Positions 1 through 15,066 of a DNA stretch of 64,000 nt are shown here, in pieces (positions within the stretch are counted from its first letter, which is position 1; each line of letters begins with the position of its first letter). The position numbers and the translations under genes are program-made. Source of the DNA: Pyxicephalus adspersus. Lineage: Eukaryota; Chordata; Amphibia; Anura; Pyxicephalidae. The notes below the pieces were generated by a model. That model was not told where the DNA came from and ran no database searches. It was given only the letters and a program-made list of their open reading frames with translations. Location: contig NC_092859.1 of assembly GCF_032062135.1 (NCBI RefSeq), forward strand, positions 48,543,363 through 48,607,362, given 5' to 3'.

Positions 1-249
1 TATATACGTATACATATCTATTTACATATTCATAAACAATCTTGAGGTGCAACAGAATTTGCCACTCCATATAATATATTTCTCTAATTGGACTTTCAAC
101 TCTTTTCCCTTTTTACCTTTTCGTAACTGACTAAAAAGCCCCTAAAAAAATTAGGTATATCTGGTAAAATAATGGAAAATGTTTATTGTCTATGTTTAAT
201 TTTATGTATTTCTTTTCAGGTAATATTATGTTTGTGTTTAAATCAACAG
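1..249 (+). other. GABRA6: GABRA6 intron upstream of duplicated exon pair
   Basis: AT-rich sequence with no coding signal. It ends in the acceptor 'aaatcaacag' directly before the first copy of the TM1 exon. A second AG with a better pyrimidine run ('ttcttttcag', ending near 220) lies about 30 nt upstream. Use of that AG would add residues before the conserved Gly-Glu-Tyr. The AG at 248-249 gives the same boundary and phase as the sister exon and as other alpha-subunit genes, so it is preferred. Confidence 0.7.
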
Positions 250-402
250 GTGAATATATTGTAATGACAGTGCATTTCCACTTGCAAAGGAAAATGGGCT
301 ATTTTGTTATACAGACATATATCCCCTGCATAATGACCGTCATTCTTTCTCAGGTGTCTTTTTGGATCAACAAAGAATCTGTTCCTGCCAGAACAGTTTT
401 TG
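250..402 (+). CDS. GABRA6: GABA-A receptor alpha-6, TM1/TM2-start exon, copy A
   Basis: This 153-nt exon encodes the end of the extracellular domain, all of TM1, the TM1-TM2 loop and the first residues of the pore helix TM2 of a Cys-loop chloride-channel subunit. The translation starts Gly-Glu-Tyr-Ile-Val-Met-Thr, passes through the alpha-type TM1 ('[16 protein letters not shown]') and ends '[12 protein letters not shown]', with both end glycines split by introns (phase 1-1). It matches the alpha-6/alpha-4 consensus almost residue for residue. The TM1 Gln of LSQVSFW, known in alpha-1 as a neurosteroid-contact residue, is present. The donor is G|gtatgc. This copy is the canonical version; a homologous exon follows after only 76 nt. 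Confidence 0.95.
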
Positions 403-478
403 GTATGCCCTGCTTCTGCTTCACTTCTTCATTTCCATATCATCATTCATTTATCATTTCATTGTCTATTTGTCACAG
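403..478 (+). other. 76-nt intron between the two homologous exons
   Basis: It starts 'gtatgc' and ends 'tttgtcacag', with a C/T-rich stretch over most of its length (roughly 408-470). At 76 nt it is close to the lower limit for a vertebrate spliceosomal intron. In known mutually exclusive exon pairs such closeness hinders splicing of one copy directly to the other. Whether that applies here is an inference. Confidence 0.7.
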
Positions 479-631
479 GTGAATATTCACAGCAAATTGT
501 TCTGTTTTACTTACGAAGAAAAATAGGTTATTATATAATCCATACATACATCCCATGCAGCATGACTGTTGTGTTGTCTCAAGTTGTGTTCTGGATCAAT
601 AAAGAATCCGTTCCAGCAAGGACTGTTGCAG
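479..631 (+). CDS. GABRA6: GABA-A receptor alpha-6, TM1/TM2-start exon, copy B (alternative exon)
   Basis: This is a second 153-nt, phase 1-1 exon homologous to copy A. It has an open frame, a good acceptor (tttgtcacag|G) and a good donor (CAG|gtatgc). By hand alignment 37 of 52 residues match copy A, counting the two split end codons. The alpha-type TM1 and the TM1-TM2 loop are kept (YIPC-MTV-LSQV-FW, then [10 protein letters not shown]). Differences cluster in the strand before TM1 (Ser-Gln-Gln-Ile replaces Ile-Val-Met-Thr; Leu and Tyr replace two His). Single changes occur in TM1 (Gln to His, Ile to Ser, Ser to Val) and in TM2 (Phe to Ala just before the split Gly). Twelve consecutive residues from Trp to Val in the TM1-TM2 loop are identical despite at least six third-base changes, which argues for protein-level selection. 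It is most likely an alternative, mutually exclusive exon; a recently dead duplicate is the other option. Confidence 0.85.
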
Positions 632-1279
632 GTATGCATTTAGCTCTATTTTAGTATTTACAGTATATAGCTATAGCTATAGTAGCTATATACCTTATGC
701 TATTGGAGTGTTAGATTGCTTGTCGCATCAGCTTATGTTAAGCCTTTACCATCGATATATTCATTAGTATGTAACACTAAACACCTAATAACTTTTGAAA
801 TGACAAAATAAGACATTAATGATGAAGAGGTTTGCAATATTTGGAAATGATTGGTTGGAGGTAGGAACTCCACACTTTTTCAGAGGGTACTTTTGTATAG
901 TAAGTAATTTATTGACAATCACCTTTTAATCTGTCCTTGAATTGTACATTTCCCAGTAAAGATATAATGAATTAGAACTTTACTATGGATTGGAATGTTA
1001 GATTTACTAAGAAACTTTTAAACTTTTCTACTGGTCAATTTTGCTTATAGCTTCTTATACATCCTTGTAGTTTGTGAACTACCCTGCACTTTTCTGTCTT
1101 TCTATATATTGAAGTAAAACACTGCATTATGTGTATTATCATCAACCTGGAGATTAATACATACTTATTACTTTTGAATACAAATTCTTGAATTCTAAGT
1201 ATAGTGGATATGTCTCATTGTGAGTTAGTTGTAGAATAAAATTTAGCAAATATTTCATATTGTCCTACAACAGTTCATT

Positions 1280-1292
1280 AAAAAGGGTCCTA
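1280..1292. repeat. Target-site duplication of L1, left copy
   Basis: AAAAAGGGTCCTA, repeated at 2542-2554, bounds the L1 insertion. Confidence 0.8.
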
Positions 1293-2541
1293 ATATAGAA
1301 ACAAAAAGGGTTATAATATTGGCAAGATTTATTGGATGAGGATATGCATCGGGTGTTGACATTACAAGCTCTTAAAGAGAAAAATAATTTGCCAGCTTGG
1401 TCCATTCATTCGTTATAATATTTGCAAGTGGTATCTTAATATAAAACATTGATAAGGCCATACTCCCATGTAAACCCAATGCAAAAAGGGTGTTTTTGAA
1501 AATGTAATTACCCTGTCTCCTTTATCAATATCAAATTTCTATCAAAATTACCAAAGAAATTTGTTATTGTCTCACACTAATGTAAGACAGTGACAAAGAG
1601 ACTTCTCGAATGCAGAGTTGGTAGATCAAATTCTACAAGGTTATTTGACAGTACTAAATATATGATTATTGAAATTCGGGTAGAGACCCAATTTAAATTA
1701 ATGCATAGAGCGTATAAAGTCATTAGGAAAAAGAAACAAGTTGGTTTGGGAAGAAACATATCTATATGCCCAAGATGTAGTGAATCACATGATACACTGA
1801 TACATTATTGTGGAGTTGCCCAATGATTAAAATACTTTGGGAAGAAGAATAAGATTTGTAAATTAAACAACGACTCAATCATTAGTGATAGATTTTATAT
1901 TTTGTGTTTTTGGATATTGGAAGCATGTATGCCCACCTATTGTGGGTACAAAATATAAGGGTTGGATCACTATATGTCTATTGGCAGCCAGGAGGGCTAT
2001 CCTCACGGAATGGATTAATTCGGGTGCACCTACGTTGCAAGGGGTAATCACAATGTTGAAAACAGTTTTTGATAAAGAAAAATTTGAAGGAGAAAGAGCA
2101 GGAGATGCACAAATCAGTAGCTTTTTTCAGGTGTGGTATAAGTTTATAGAAAAAGTATTTAGTGTTCAAGAAAAAAGGCTTATATATGATAGGTTTAAAT
2201 ATTCTACTTGGGGTGTTACACATGGTTTGTCTTAATATAAAAATATCGTAATTAATAATTAGTTTTATTTTATGGGTGTTATCTATAAAGTCACAGTATA
2301 ATATAGGTTTTTTGAGCAATGGATTATGGTTCTTATTTGAAATGACCTTTGGATTAGCAATACTATATTTAAAGGGAAATGCAAAGTTTGAAGTAATCCC
2401 ATCTGAATAAAAGAAAAAAGAATAATGTAAATGGCAAGGTAATTTTGAAATACTGAAATTGATACTTATTGTATGTCTTGTATGTTTTTGTTGTATTGTT
2501 TCAATACAAAACAATTAATAAAATTAAAATAGGTTTGCAAA
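1293..2541 (+). mobile_element. 5'-truncated L1/Tx1-type LINE, 3' end, with TSD
   Basis: The + strand encodes decayed pieces of the C-terminal end of an L1-type ORF2. One piece at 1590-1826 contains the Cys-x-x-Cys...His zinc-knuckle-like end (CPRC, then IHYC). A second at 1978-2235 has the RRAIL-EW-x-GAPTL segment and a tail ending in KRLIYDRFKYSTW. A further decayed piece can be read from about 1300. A short AT-rich 3' region ends near 2541. The 13-nt sequence AAAAAGGGTCCTA occurs on both sides (1280-1292 and 2542-2554), a target-site duplication typical of target-primed reverse transcription. The coding region carries stops and frame shifts, so the copy is dead. It lies in the sense direction inside a GABRA6 intron. 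Confidence 0.85.
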
Positions 2542-2554
2542 AAAAAGGGTCCTA
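2542..2554. repeat. Target-site duplication of L1, right copy
   Basis: AAAAAGGGTCCTA, identical to 1280-1292. Confidence 0.8.
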
Positions 2555-3970
2555 GTAAAACCTTGCTAAAGAGGATCATGCATGCCTAACTTAAATATAT
2601 TCTTATAAAATGAATTCTCATAGCAACCAAACAGACCAACTTGGAAATGTGCCACACTCATTCCTCAAAAGGTTAATACAAGAGTATCTTGGGTTCAATA
2701 TTCAAGATTCAATATTTTCTGCCTCCAGAAACATTTTTAATGTTTACATACCGTAATATGTCACACCTTCTCTTATTTCTACAGTGTCCTCGTTTGATGC
2801 AAACCCCTTCTTTCTCCTTACCTTACCTAAAGAGTTTAGCAAAGTGAGTTAATTACTCTGTAAGTCATAACTTACTCAGCTTAGACAATGTAGTGAAAAT
2901 TCATTGTTCAAAAACTATCCAATCACATTTAAGAACGGGCACAAACAAAACATTAAAACAAAAACAATAAAAACAACACAAATAAGCAGGTTTTTACATA
3001 TTAAAAACTTTTTTTTTACTTAATCATTTTTAAATATTATTTTTTTTTTATTTATCTTAGTTTTTTTCCAATATGTAAATTGAAAGTGATTTCTCTACAT
3101 AACAGTAAAACTCCTTTTTTTTCTTTTTAATTGTTATTAGTTTCATATAATTAAGAGGTGTGGAGTTTTTCCTACCTGGCAAAAAATGTTCTATTTGTTT
3201 GCAAACTTTAAAACAAACAATGAATAAACATGATTGCATGGCTAAGACCATTTTCTATTTCATTTTTTAATATGAACATCCCAAACAGCTACTATGACAT
3301 TATTTTTCATACTGTTCATTTCGGCAAAGGACAAAGGACATTTTGGTGATGGGTTTATGCAAAATAAACAAACTTTTATGTCCTAAACTATAATATATCC
3401 ATGCATTACCTCCATAACATTTAACTTTAACATATAATCTACTCCTAAATATTAACTTACTCCTAACTTTCCGGCTAGTACTGAATCCTAAACCTTAACC
3501 TAACCTTTACATTAAAGCCTTATATTTGTCTCAACTTGAATCCTAGCCCCTAAACCTTGTTTTAATATCTGATATCAATTAGTTTATCGCATGCCTCCCC
3601 TAACAAAAAACTTTTGTGTAGCTTAAATTGTAATATTTTAAACCCAATAAGTAAACTTCAGTGTAGAAGGTTGCTTACTCACACAATTTACAATAGGTTG
3701 ATCTACCAAGGGAGTTTAGGTAGAATTCACATTCACCTGCCAAAAATATAAAAAAATACATGATTTTGCATATTGTTTTCTTTTAACATTGGCCTGCTAC
3801 CATGCCAGTTAAAAATAACAAGTCAGATTAGCTTATTTGTTACGGAACATCAGGAATCTGCTGGGAAAATTAATTCCAGCTGACCCACCCAATAAAGGAT
3901 TGGCTGTGGGGTGTTTGCAAAGGGTAAAAAAGAGTTATTTTTTTTCTCATTTGTGTATGTATGTGAGTAA

Positions 3971-8172
<4,202 letters not shown>

Positions 8173-8463
8173 CATTCTGATTCCAACTGCAACTTAAAGA
8201 AAAGAATTAACTCAATGGTCTCTCAAAGCGATATATCACTTGAAGACAATATACCACCCCATGGAGCACCATATTGTCAGCAGACTGATGTTCCTGCTGC
8301 AGACCTTACACAACTTGGAATCTCTTCAAGTCCTTATAGTGGAACCAGTAAAATAGACCAGTATGCCAGAATACTCTTTCCATTGGCATTTGCAGGATTT
8401 AATTTAGTATACTGGGTGGTCTATCTCTCTAAAGACACAATGGAGTTAAATCGAAGCATTTGA
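8173..8463 (+). CDS. GABRA6: GABA-A receptor alpha-6, last coding exon (intracellular loop, TM4, stop)
   Basis: The exon starts after 'tttgcag' in phase 0 and runs 96 codons to TGA at 8461-8463. It encodes the second part of the TM3-TM4 loop ([13 protein letters not shown]...), the conserved [14 protein letters not shown] motif and TM4 ([18 protein letters not shown]), ending TMELNRSI. The Gln in SKIDQ, the AFAG in TM4 and the short loop are alpha-6 features (alpha-4 has SKIDK and a far longer loop). In mammals alpha-6 is expressed mainly in cerebellar granule cells and gives benzodiazepine-insensitive receptors. The residue that decides this lies upstream of the window and cannot be checked here. 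Confidence 0.95.
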   Translation, partial: HSDSNCNLKKRINSMVSQSDISLEDNIPPHGAPYCQQTDVPAADLTQLGISSSPYSGTSKIDQYARILFPLAFAGFNLVYWVVYLSKDTMELNRSI

Positions 8464-8633
8464 AGTTTTAGACAGAAAACTAATGGTGAGCAGCTCTTAC
8501 GTGTAATTGACATTTCAAAGTTAAAAACTGTATCATTAAATAGAACTCATAATAGCTGTTCTTATTTTAATGCCATTAGCTAAAATAATTAGTGTGAAAT
8601 TCTGTATGAATATCTATTCTAAAAAATGTCTAT

Positions 8634-8639
8634 AATAAA
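8634..8639 (+). terminator. Candidate polyadenylation signal AATAAA, proximal
   Basis: Canonical hexamer about 170 nt after the GABRA6 stop, followed by A-rich sequence. Confidence 0.35.
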
Positions 8640-8801
8640 AAAAAGTTATAATGGATTGTGGAAATCACATTTTCAGTCCTCAGCGGTGTAATATTTCTAC
8701 TTTTTAAACTTTTAGATAAAATAATGGATGTTTATTGTTACTGTTTAGGAAACCTGTGATAGACACCTGGGAAACACTTGAATCTGGCAACCATTTGCAT
8801 T

Positions 8802-8807
8802 AATAAA
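8802..8807 (+). terminator. Candidate polyadenylation signal AATAAA, distal
   Basis: Canonical hexamer about 340 nt after the stop. Such hexamers are common by chance in AT-rich DNA. Confidence 0.35.
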
Positions 8808-8830
8808 GACTAACATGTCTGCATTTTCCA

Positions 8831-9397
8831 CTACTTTACAGTCAAACAGCCTATGCCTTCAGTTTGGTCTAAAGGCCACACAATTTACACATTCATTATC
8901 CAATATCCCATATTTTTTAAAATCGTATATAGGATCTATTCATTGTTTTGAAATATAGTTTACCAAGACTAATATTAACAGTTATCTTACACCTTCTTCC
9001 ATATCTTTTCACTAATAGTTTACCAGCATTTTTAATTGTCAAAAAAAATTCCAACAAAATGTTATATAACTCAGATATGCCTTTCTTACCATGGTTATTC
9101 CTAATTATTGATTTTTTTCCACAATATAATCTCTAATGTGTACATTTTACTATCCCAAAATTAGTCCTCAGATTGTACAATTTAAAAAAAAAAATCTGCT
9201 TTTTCCCTTTTAAAAGAAAATATTGAATCCATTTTCTTATTTTTTTTATTCATTAGCTTTTTAAAAAAATACTATTTCAACTTATTGAAGACCTTCCCAT
9301 TCTTTTTCCTTTGAACAGTTTAAAGTCTTGTAGATAGAAAGTTGTGAGAATAGAATTCTCTTTTACTGCTAGTATCAGCTCATATACCATTTAACCA
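8831..9397. other. Intergenic, AT-rich, nothing recognised
   Basis: Poly-T/poly-A runs (for example 9182-9195 and 9240-9247). No coding, RNA or repeat structure that I can support. Confidence 0.5.
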
Positions 9398-9814
9398 GCA
9401 TTATAGATATTCTGCCCCCCATCAAAAACACATGGACAATTAGGAAAGTTCATGAACCCTCTGTATTGATTTGTCCTTCCTTTTTATGGACCGTTACAGA
9501 AACGCTATGTGGACATTAGGGGAAATGTGCTCATACAACCTGCTACTCTATTATAGTATAAGTGTTATATCGTTATCAAATCAAATCTAGTATAGTGGAG
9601 GGTCATGAATTTTTTAACTCCCAATGAAGACTAAAAGTACCATTTACATAGGTGCAGGTCCTCAATGTAATAGCTTTCTTCTAATTGAAGGTAAAGAGGT
9701 TATGACCAGAAATGATGCAATGTTTGCTGCACATGTCTGTTTTATACATGATGTACATAAATATGTTTTCAGGTTCTACAATGCTGAAAAAGGGTAGGTT
9801 GATTTACTTGAATC
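9398..9814 (+). repeat. Diverged direct repeat, copy 1
   Basis: It aligns in order with 11335-11760. Shared blocks include AGCATTATAGATATTC, CTCTGTATTGATTTGTCC, GGGAAATGTGCTCATACAAC, ACATGTCTGTTTTATACAT and the CTACAATGC-GAAAAAG end. No coding frame is conserved. It is either a local duplication or two copies of one unclassified repeat family. Confidence 0.8.
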
Positions 9815-11334
9815 GAGCAGGTCCAGGGTCATTTTACAGTAAAGCCTAGGATAAGCCACTCACCTTGAAAGACATAGATATATTCTTTTGGAATGTAAAT
9901 AAAAATTAATAGATTGTTGTTTGAGTTTGCCTTTTAATGAAGAACCTACTGTTACATGCTAGAAAGTGTCTTCATTCAGGCTTAGGTAGTTGTGTGTTCT
10001 TAACACTTCTGGGTTTGGTGCTGTCAGATTCTGGAAAATAAGAACAATTTAAGTCCTGTCGACAATCAGTTTTTAAACAGTTTAGGGAAGACACTAAGTC
10101 AATGTCAAGTAAAACATACTATTACCTTAGGGCTTGCCAGACGCTTTATGAAAGTGATAAAGCTAAAAAAATCCAATCCAGTTAAATGAAAATAAAAAAT
10201 AAAAAAAGCCCTGATTCATGTAAACGTACGAATGCATACACCTAGTACATTCATAAGTCTACAGTGAGCAGGAAACACATAGTTGATAATGGCATGCATG
10301 CCCGATTAAGAGAAAAGAAATCTAAGGCTAATGTTTATAGTAAACACCAAACAGAAGAGCTGTAAAGATTTTTAAAAAGGTTTTAGATGCATACAGTTTT
10401 TAGGCTTTACGCATTTTTACGGTATTTATTTTCTCAACAATGTTGTCTTTTACAATTTACAAAGTAATATAAACTATAATGTGTGCCTAAAATTAATTTC
10501 AGTGCACATTTTACCAAGATATGGGTGTCTAGAATGCACATTTTAAATTCAAAATTGTTTTGCATTGTATATTCAGGTGGAAACATAATGCTAAGGGGGT
10601 TATTACAGTGAGCTTATATTTGATAAAACAGTTGTCCATGTAATATTAACCACCTTAAAGCTAAAATCCAAAAGGTAAATACACCGGTGAAATGTGTTAA
10701 GTTTTTTTAATGAGCTATCTTAATTTTATTCATTATTCTTGTACTCTGTTACAACCCTGCACACTACCCTGTTACACAGTAAAGTACCAAAAGTTGGTTT
10801 TGAAGTAAACAGGTTCTTTCTACAGCTCGCAGTACTTATGTATGTTATTGCAAATAAAAAAATTATACATAGGGTAGGAAGGAGTTAAAAATTCATGTTT
10901 ATAACTGAATAAAATGTTTGAGCATGGAAAAAAGCATAATAGTTTTGGTATTTTCCTGGGCACTGCAGAGTGCAAAATTATATTTACAGAAAGTTGAAGG
11001 CAAAGCAGGATCATGTTATTGGCCATCACCAACTACTATCTTACGATCTGTAAAATGCAGTGCCAAGTACAATGCATTTTATTTTGCACCATAATGTAGT
11101 TGTGTCCCTATTTAGAGAAAATGCATAGAAATTGTGCATTGTAGTAGGTCTAAAATAAATGCATTAGATTTTAGATTTAATCCAGAGATTCTAATTTATT
11201 AAGGTCTAAGAAATGTAAAAGTAAACCAATGAAGGTGCTAAGCACTCTATATTGAAGGTATAGACCAGAAAGCAATTAGCACTCTTAATACCCTAATGTT
11301 GATATATACTTTACATGGCCCCAAGCTTTCAAAC
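9815..11334. other. Intergenic stretch between the two direct repeats
   Basis: AT-rich unique-looking sequence. Nothing supported in it. Confidence 0.5.
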
Positions 11335-11760
11335 AGCATTATAGATATTCCACCCTCTTCGGCAAAAAAAGTTTGAACAAAATTGGAAGTTATGGAATCC
11401 TCCACTGCAAATCAGAGTGCTCTGTATTGATTTGTCCTTCTCATTTATGGAGAGTTACAGAAAACGCATATGGACTAAAAGGGAAATGTGCTCATACAAC
11501 ATGCTACTCCAATGAAGTTCAGGGTGTATATTGTGGTTTTCAATGCAAATTTATTACAATTAAGGGTCATTAATGATTTACCTCCTAATGTAGTCCTAAA
11601 GTACCATTAACATGGGTTCAGGTTCTCAACGTAATAGCTTTTCTTCTAAGAGAAGATTAAGGGGTCATGGCCAGATGCAACTTTTTTTGTACATGTCTGT
11701 TTTATACATTATATTTAAGGTGCTACAATGCAGAAAAAGGTAAGGTTGAGTTACTTCAAT
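11335..11760 (+). repeat. Diverged direct repeat, copy 2
   Basis: Homologous to 9398-9814 in the same orientation, with its start about 1.94 kb further on. The 66-residue open frame inside it (11373-11573) is not open in copy 1 and is not a gene. Confidence 0.8.
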
Positions 11761-14002
11761 TCAGCATTTTCATCTTATAACTTATCCAACTTAAGTAAAT
11801 TTCTGTGAATTTCATTTCAATTGTGAGATGTTCCTTATACTAGTTGTATGAACTATATACAAATACATTTTAAAGAAAACAAATATAAAACTGATGCTTC
11901 AAATAAAAGCTGCTCCATGTACATATATTAATTGCTTCTTTTCTATAATCCACAGCCTAGTCACACTTACGCACATTGAAGGAAACAACAAGATGAATCA
12001 GTTTTGATATTCAGCTATTAAAACAAGAATTCATATTTTGAAAGTCATCTTATTTGGATTTGGATCTGCTAAATGTACTGTATTGCAGTTATTTGCAATG
12101 TTTGCTATGATATGTATTTATGGGATAACAGTAAAATGGTTTGATCTACTATTTTTGTATTTCATTATTTGAAAACACAACAATAAATTAAAAAATATGT
12201 AATTTAGGTTTGCCATAAATAATTATTTTAGAAATTAGTATACCAATGAAGAAAACCTTTGTTGTGGAAACATTACCATTGATTACTCTCCCTAGTATGC
12301 TACTAAATTGACCATCTTGCTGAATTAGGTTATTAAGTTCATCAATTATGAAACTAAGAAAAAGTATACAGAATACAGTCTGACTTCACCCTAAATTTCC
12401 TAATCCAAGATTCAGCAGTGCTGGGGCAATAAGGAGTAAAGGTAAGTCAGGGTATGACTTTTTCATCCTCCCCAGCATAAAATGGCATTTTTTCTTTCCA
12501 GCATAGAAAAAACCATTACAGAACGTAACTTTATTGAGCCAAAAGTTCAGCTTTAAATGTACACACATATACATACATGCACACACACTAAAGCTATAAA
12601 TACACTTAAAAGGTTAAATTAGGTATATATATATATATCTTACTACGTAATACATTTTTGAATATTAATTCATACTATAAGCAGTTTTAAAATATGTTTT
12701 CCATAATATTTTTATACATAAGTACATGAATGCATCAGTGGTATATTATTACACTAAATGCATGTCCATTCTTCTGATAAGTGCATGTTTACAATATATG
12801 AAACACTTTTGTTAAAATAAATTGTAACCATTTACTGCCTAGGAGTATTTAATGTCCTAGCCACTTTATGTCTTCGCTTAGTCTATTTAGAGCTGTTAGA
12901 ATGTATAGGATGCCTGAGATCACACAAATAGGCAAAATACATTACCAATCTCCCTTCATCTAGTCTTGTTCATATGAAACACTTACACTAATTAAATACT
13001 GTTTAAAGTTGAGCACTGGAATGTGGATCATATGCATTTTAAATCCATAATATGTGGTATTCCCTTATACCATTTACAGAACACTTCTGTTCTCACTGAC
13101 CCTTTATTGATTTGTGGTCTAAATTTCAAGCCCACCTATTTCTTCTGGTTGTCAATTTGTCATTCTTTTCTGCTGTTAGAGAATCATTACAATGGGCTGC
13201 GTTCTTATAGTGTTGCCTTCCATGAAAAACAATACATTTCTTAGACTATGTTGCATCACACCAAAGAAACCAGCGATTACCATGCAGGTGCCTCTTCGCT
13301 GCGAGAGAGAAGTGGCTAATCATTTCTTAGAGGATATAAAATATGTTTGAAGATAAAAAACTTCAAACTATATAAATATTTGAAATATCCCATATATAGT
13401 ATGCTTTTCCCTAGATAGTTGTACTAATCACTTTTGTGATGAGAAGTACATTTCTGTGGAATTTCCACAGAAGTAACTTTTTTGCCATGTAGTATTTGTG
13501 TAATTAAAAGCATCTAGCACTTTTTTTGTTATTATTATACAGTGTCATTGCAAGTGCTAATACGTTTGGGCAAGGACATCATATTTAGGATTTGCCCTGC
13601 ATTATTACAGTGGAGCTGGGGATCTTTCATTTAGCAACTGTATTGTTTTAGTTGACAAATAATTTATATCTAGGTACATACAAATAAAAAAAAGTTGGAA
13701 AATGCATGCTTGTGTTTTTCTTCCAGTAAGGGACTTTTTCATGGTGTGCGAATCATGTGGTTATTTTTTGTGGGAATCACAAATGCACCCATGTTTTAAA
13801 AATCTTAATAAAGAAGGTTTCTTGGTTCTTCTATAAGCCTCCCAGCAAACCCCCACATTTATGTGGAGATTAGGTGTCCTAATTTTCAACACTAGGACTT
13901 CCAAAGTTGAGGGAAAACATGTAATCTTGCATAGTACAGGAAGAGGATTGTTATCCTCCCTTTCCTGGCCACAAAGGCTGCATGTCTCTACAAGGATTAT
14001 TT
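11761..14002. other. Intergenic, no gene seen
   Basis: AT-rich. It contains a small imperfect hairpin around 13451-13475 built on TTCTGTGGAA/TTTCCACAGAA. No other feature supported. Confidence 0.5.
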
Positions 14003-14179
14003 ATATTTTATTATTATTAATATTTTTAATAATATTAATAATAATATTAAACATCATTTTTTATAGCACCAACATATTACGCAGCGCTGTACATTAAATA
14101 AGGGTTGCAAATGACAAACAGATACAAACAGTGACACAGCAGGAGGAGAAGACCTTGCCCAGAAGAGCTTACAACCTAG
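14003..14179 (+). repeat. AT-rich microsatellite plus frog-type dispersed repeat fragment
   Basis: A TTATTA/AATAAT-rich tract (14005-14050) runs into a segment with 'AACATATTACGCAGCGCTGT' and 'AGAAGAGCTTACAACCTAGG'. I recognise this word pattern as a common dispersed repeat of amphibian genomes. That rests on memory; the window alone shows only one copy of this end. Confidence 0.5.
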
Positions 14180-15061
14180 GATCAGGTTAAAATGTAAGTG
14201 AATTTCACCAAAGTGAAAAAAGCAAAGTAAAAAGTTAAAAAATTTGGTTAGCCTATTACCCTATGTGTTTTGCATTTCTGGTCAATATCCAGTATTGTTA
14301 GTGTTGGTACATCCTTAAGAATGTCATCCACCCTCATTTGAAGGGTCTTCATCTAAGCACTGCACTGTGGGGTAGCAGGGGGCTGCAGTAAGGGTAAGTT
14401 TTGGCATCTTAAGGCCTCCAGTACAGCTGTATTAATATTTATAACATATAAGCATATAACTGTGCAACACATTTTTGTCTCTAATGTCAGCCATTGCTGA
14501 AAATATAGTTTTTATTACAATCCCCTTCAAGTAAAAAATGGCAGAGAATATATTTTCTCAATGTGTGATAAGATATTATTAGTGTATAAATGTTGTACCT
14601 TTGTAGCAACAGTCTTAGCAGGTCAATGAGATAGCACGCAGTCATTTTTCAAAAGAGAATTTTAGGCTCTACCTGGGTTCTATATTTTGCCACAAAGATG
14701 CCAGTGAACCAAAGGGGGAAAAAACTAATAGGACCAAATAATATCCCAGGTGAGCAGCTAGCTGCCTCTTTGGTAGTTCCTTCTCTAACACTAAAATACA
14801 CAATATGTTCGTTTGGCACAGAGACTGACATGCCAAGGGTTGTTTCTTGAGTTCCTTTCCCTTCAATCCTAGGGAAGCCTCTGAGCTCCCAGCAGTCTGC
14901 TACTGATTTATCTAAAAAGAGCACTTTTAAGTACATGTGAAGACACAGACATGGGCTGGGTGGCCAAGACTTGCTGGCAACTCTTCTTGGCCAGCTCCGG
15001 GACCCTAAAACTGTCTTTTTATAAAAACCGTCTGTCTAGCAGACTAACACACTTTTCCCTG

Positions 15062-15066
15062 GAGCC
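15062..15066. repeat. TSD GAGCC, left
   Basis: Pairs with 15727-15731 around the solo LTR. Confidence 0.8.

Larger units (their letters stand above)
8464..8830 (+). other. GABRA6: Putative GABRA6 3' untranslated region
   Basis: AT-rich sequence after the stop codon, with two AATAAA hexamers (8634-8639 and 8802-8807). The 3' end is not defined by the sequence alone and could lie further downstream. Confidence 0.45.

Noticed and set aside
186..654. Two continuous open frames (98 and 84 codons) as stand-alone proteins
   Set aside because: They read through splice sites. The coding content is only the two 153-nt exons; the rest is intron.
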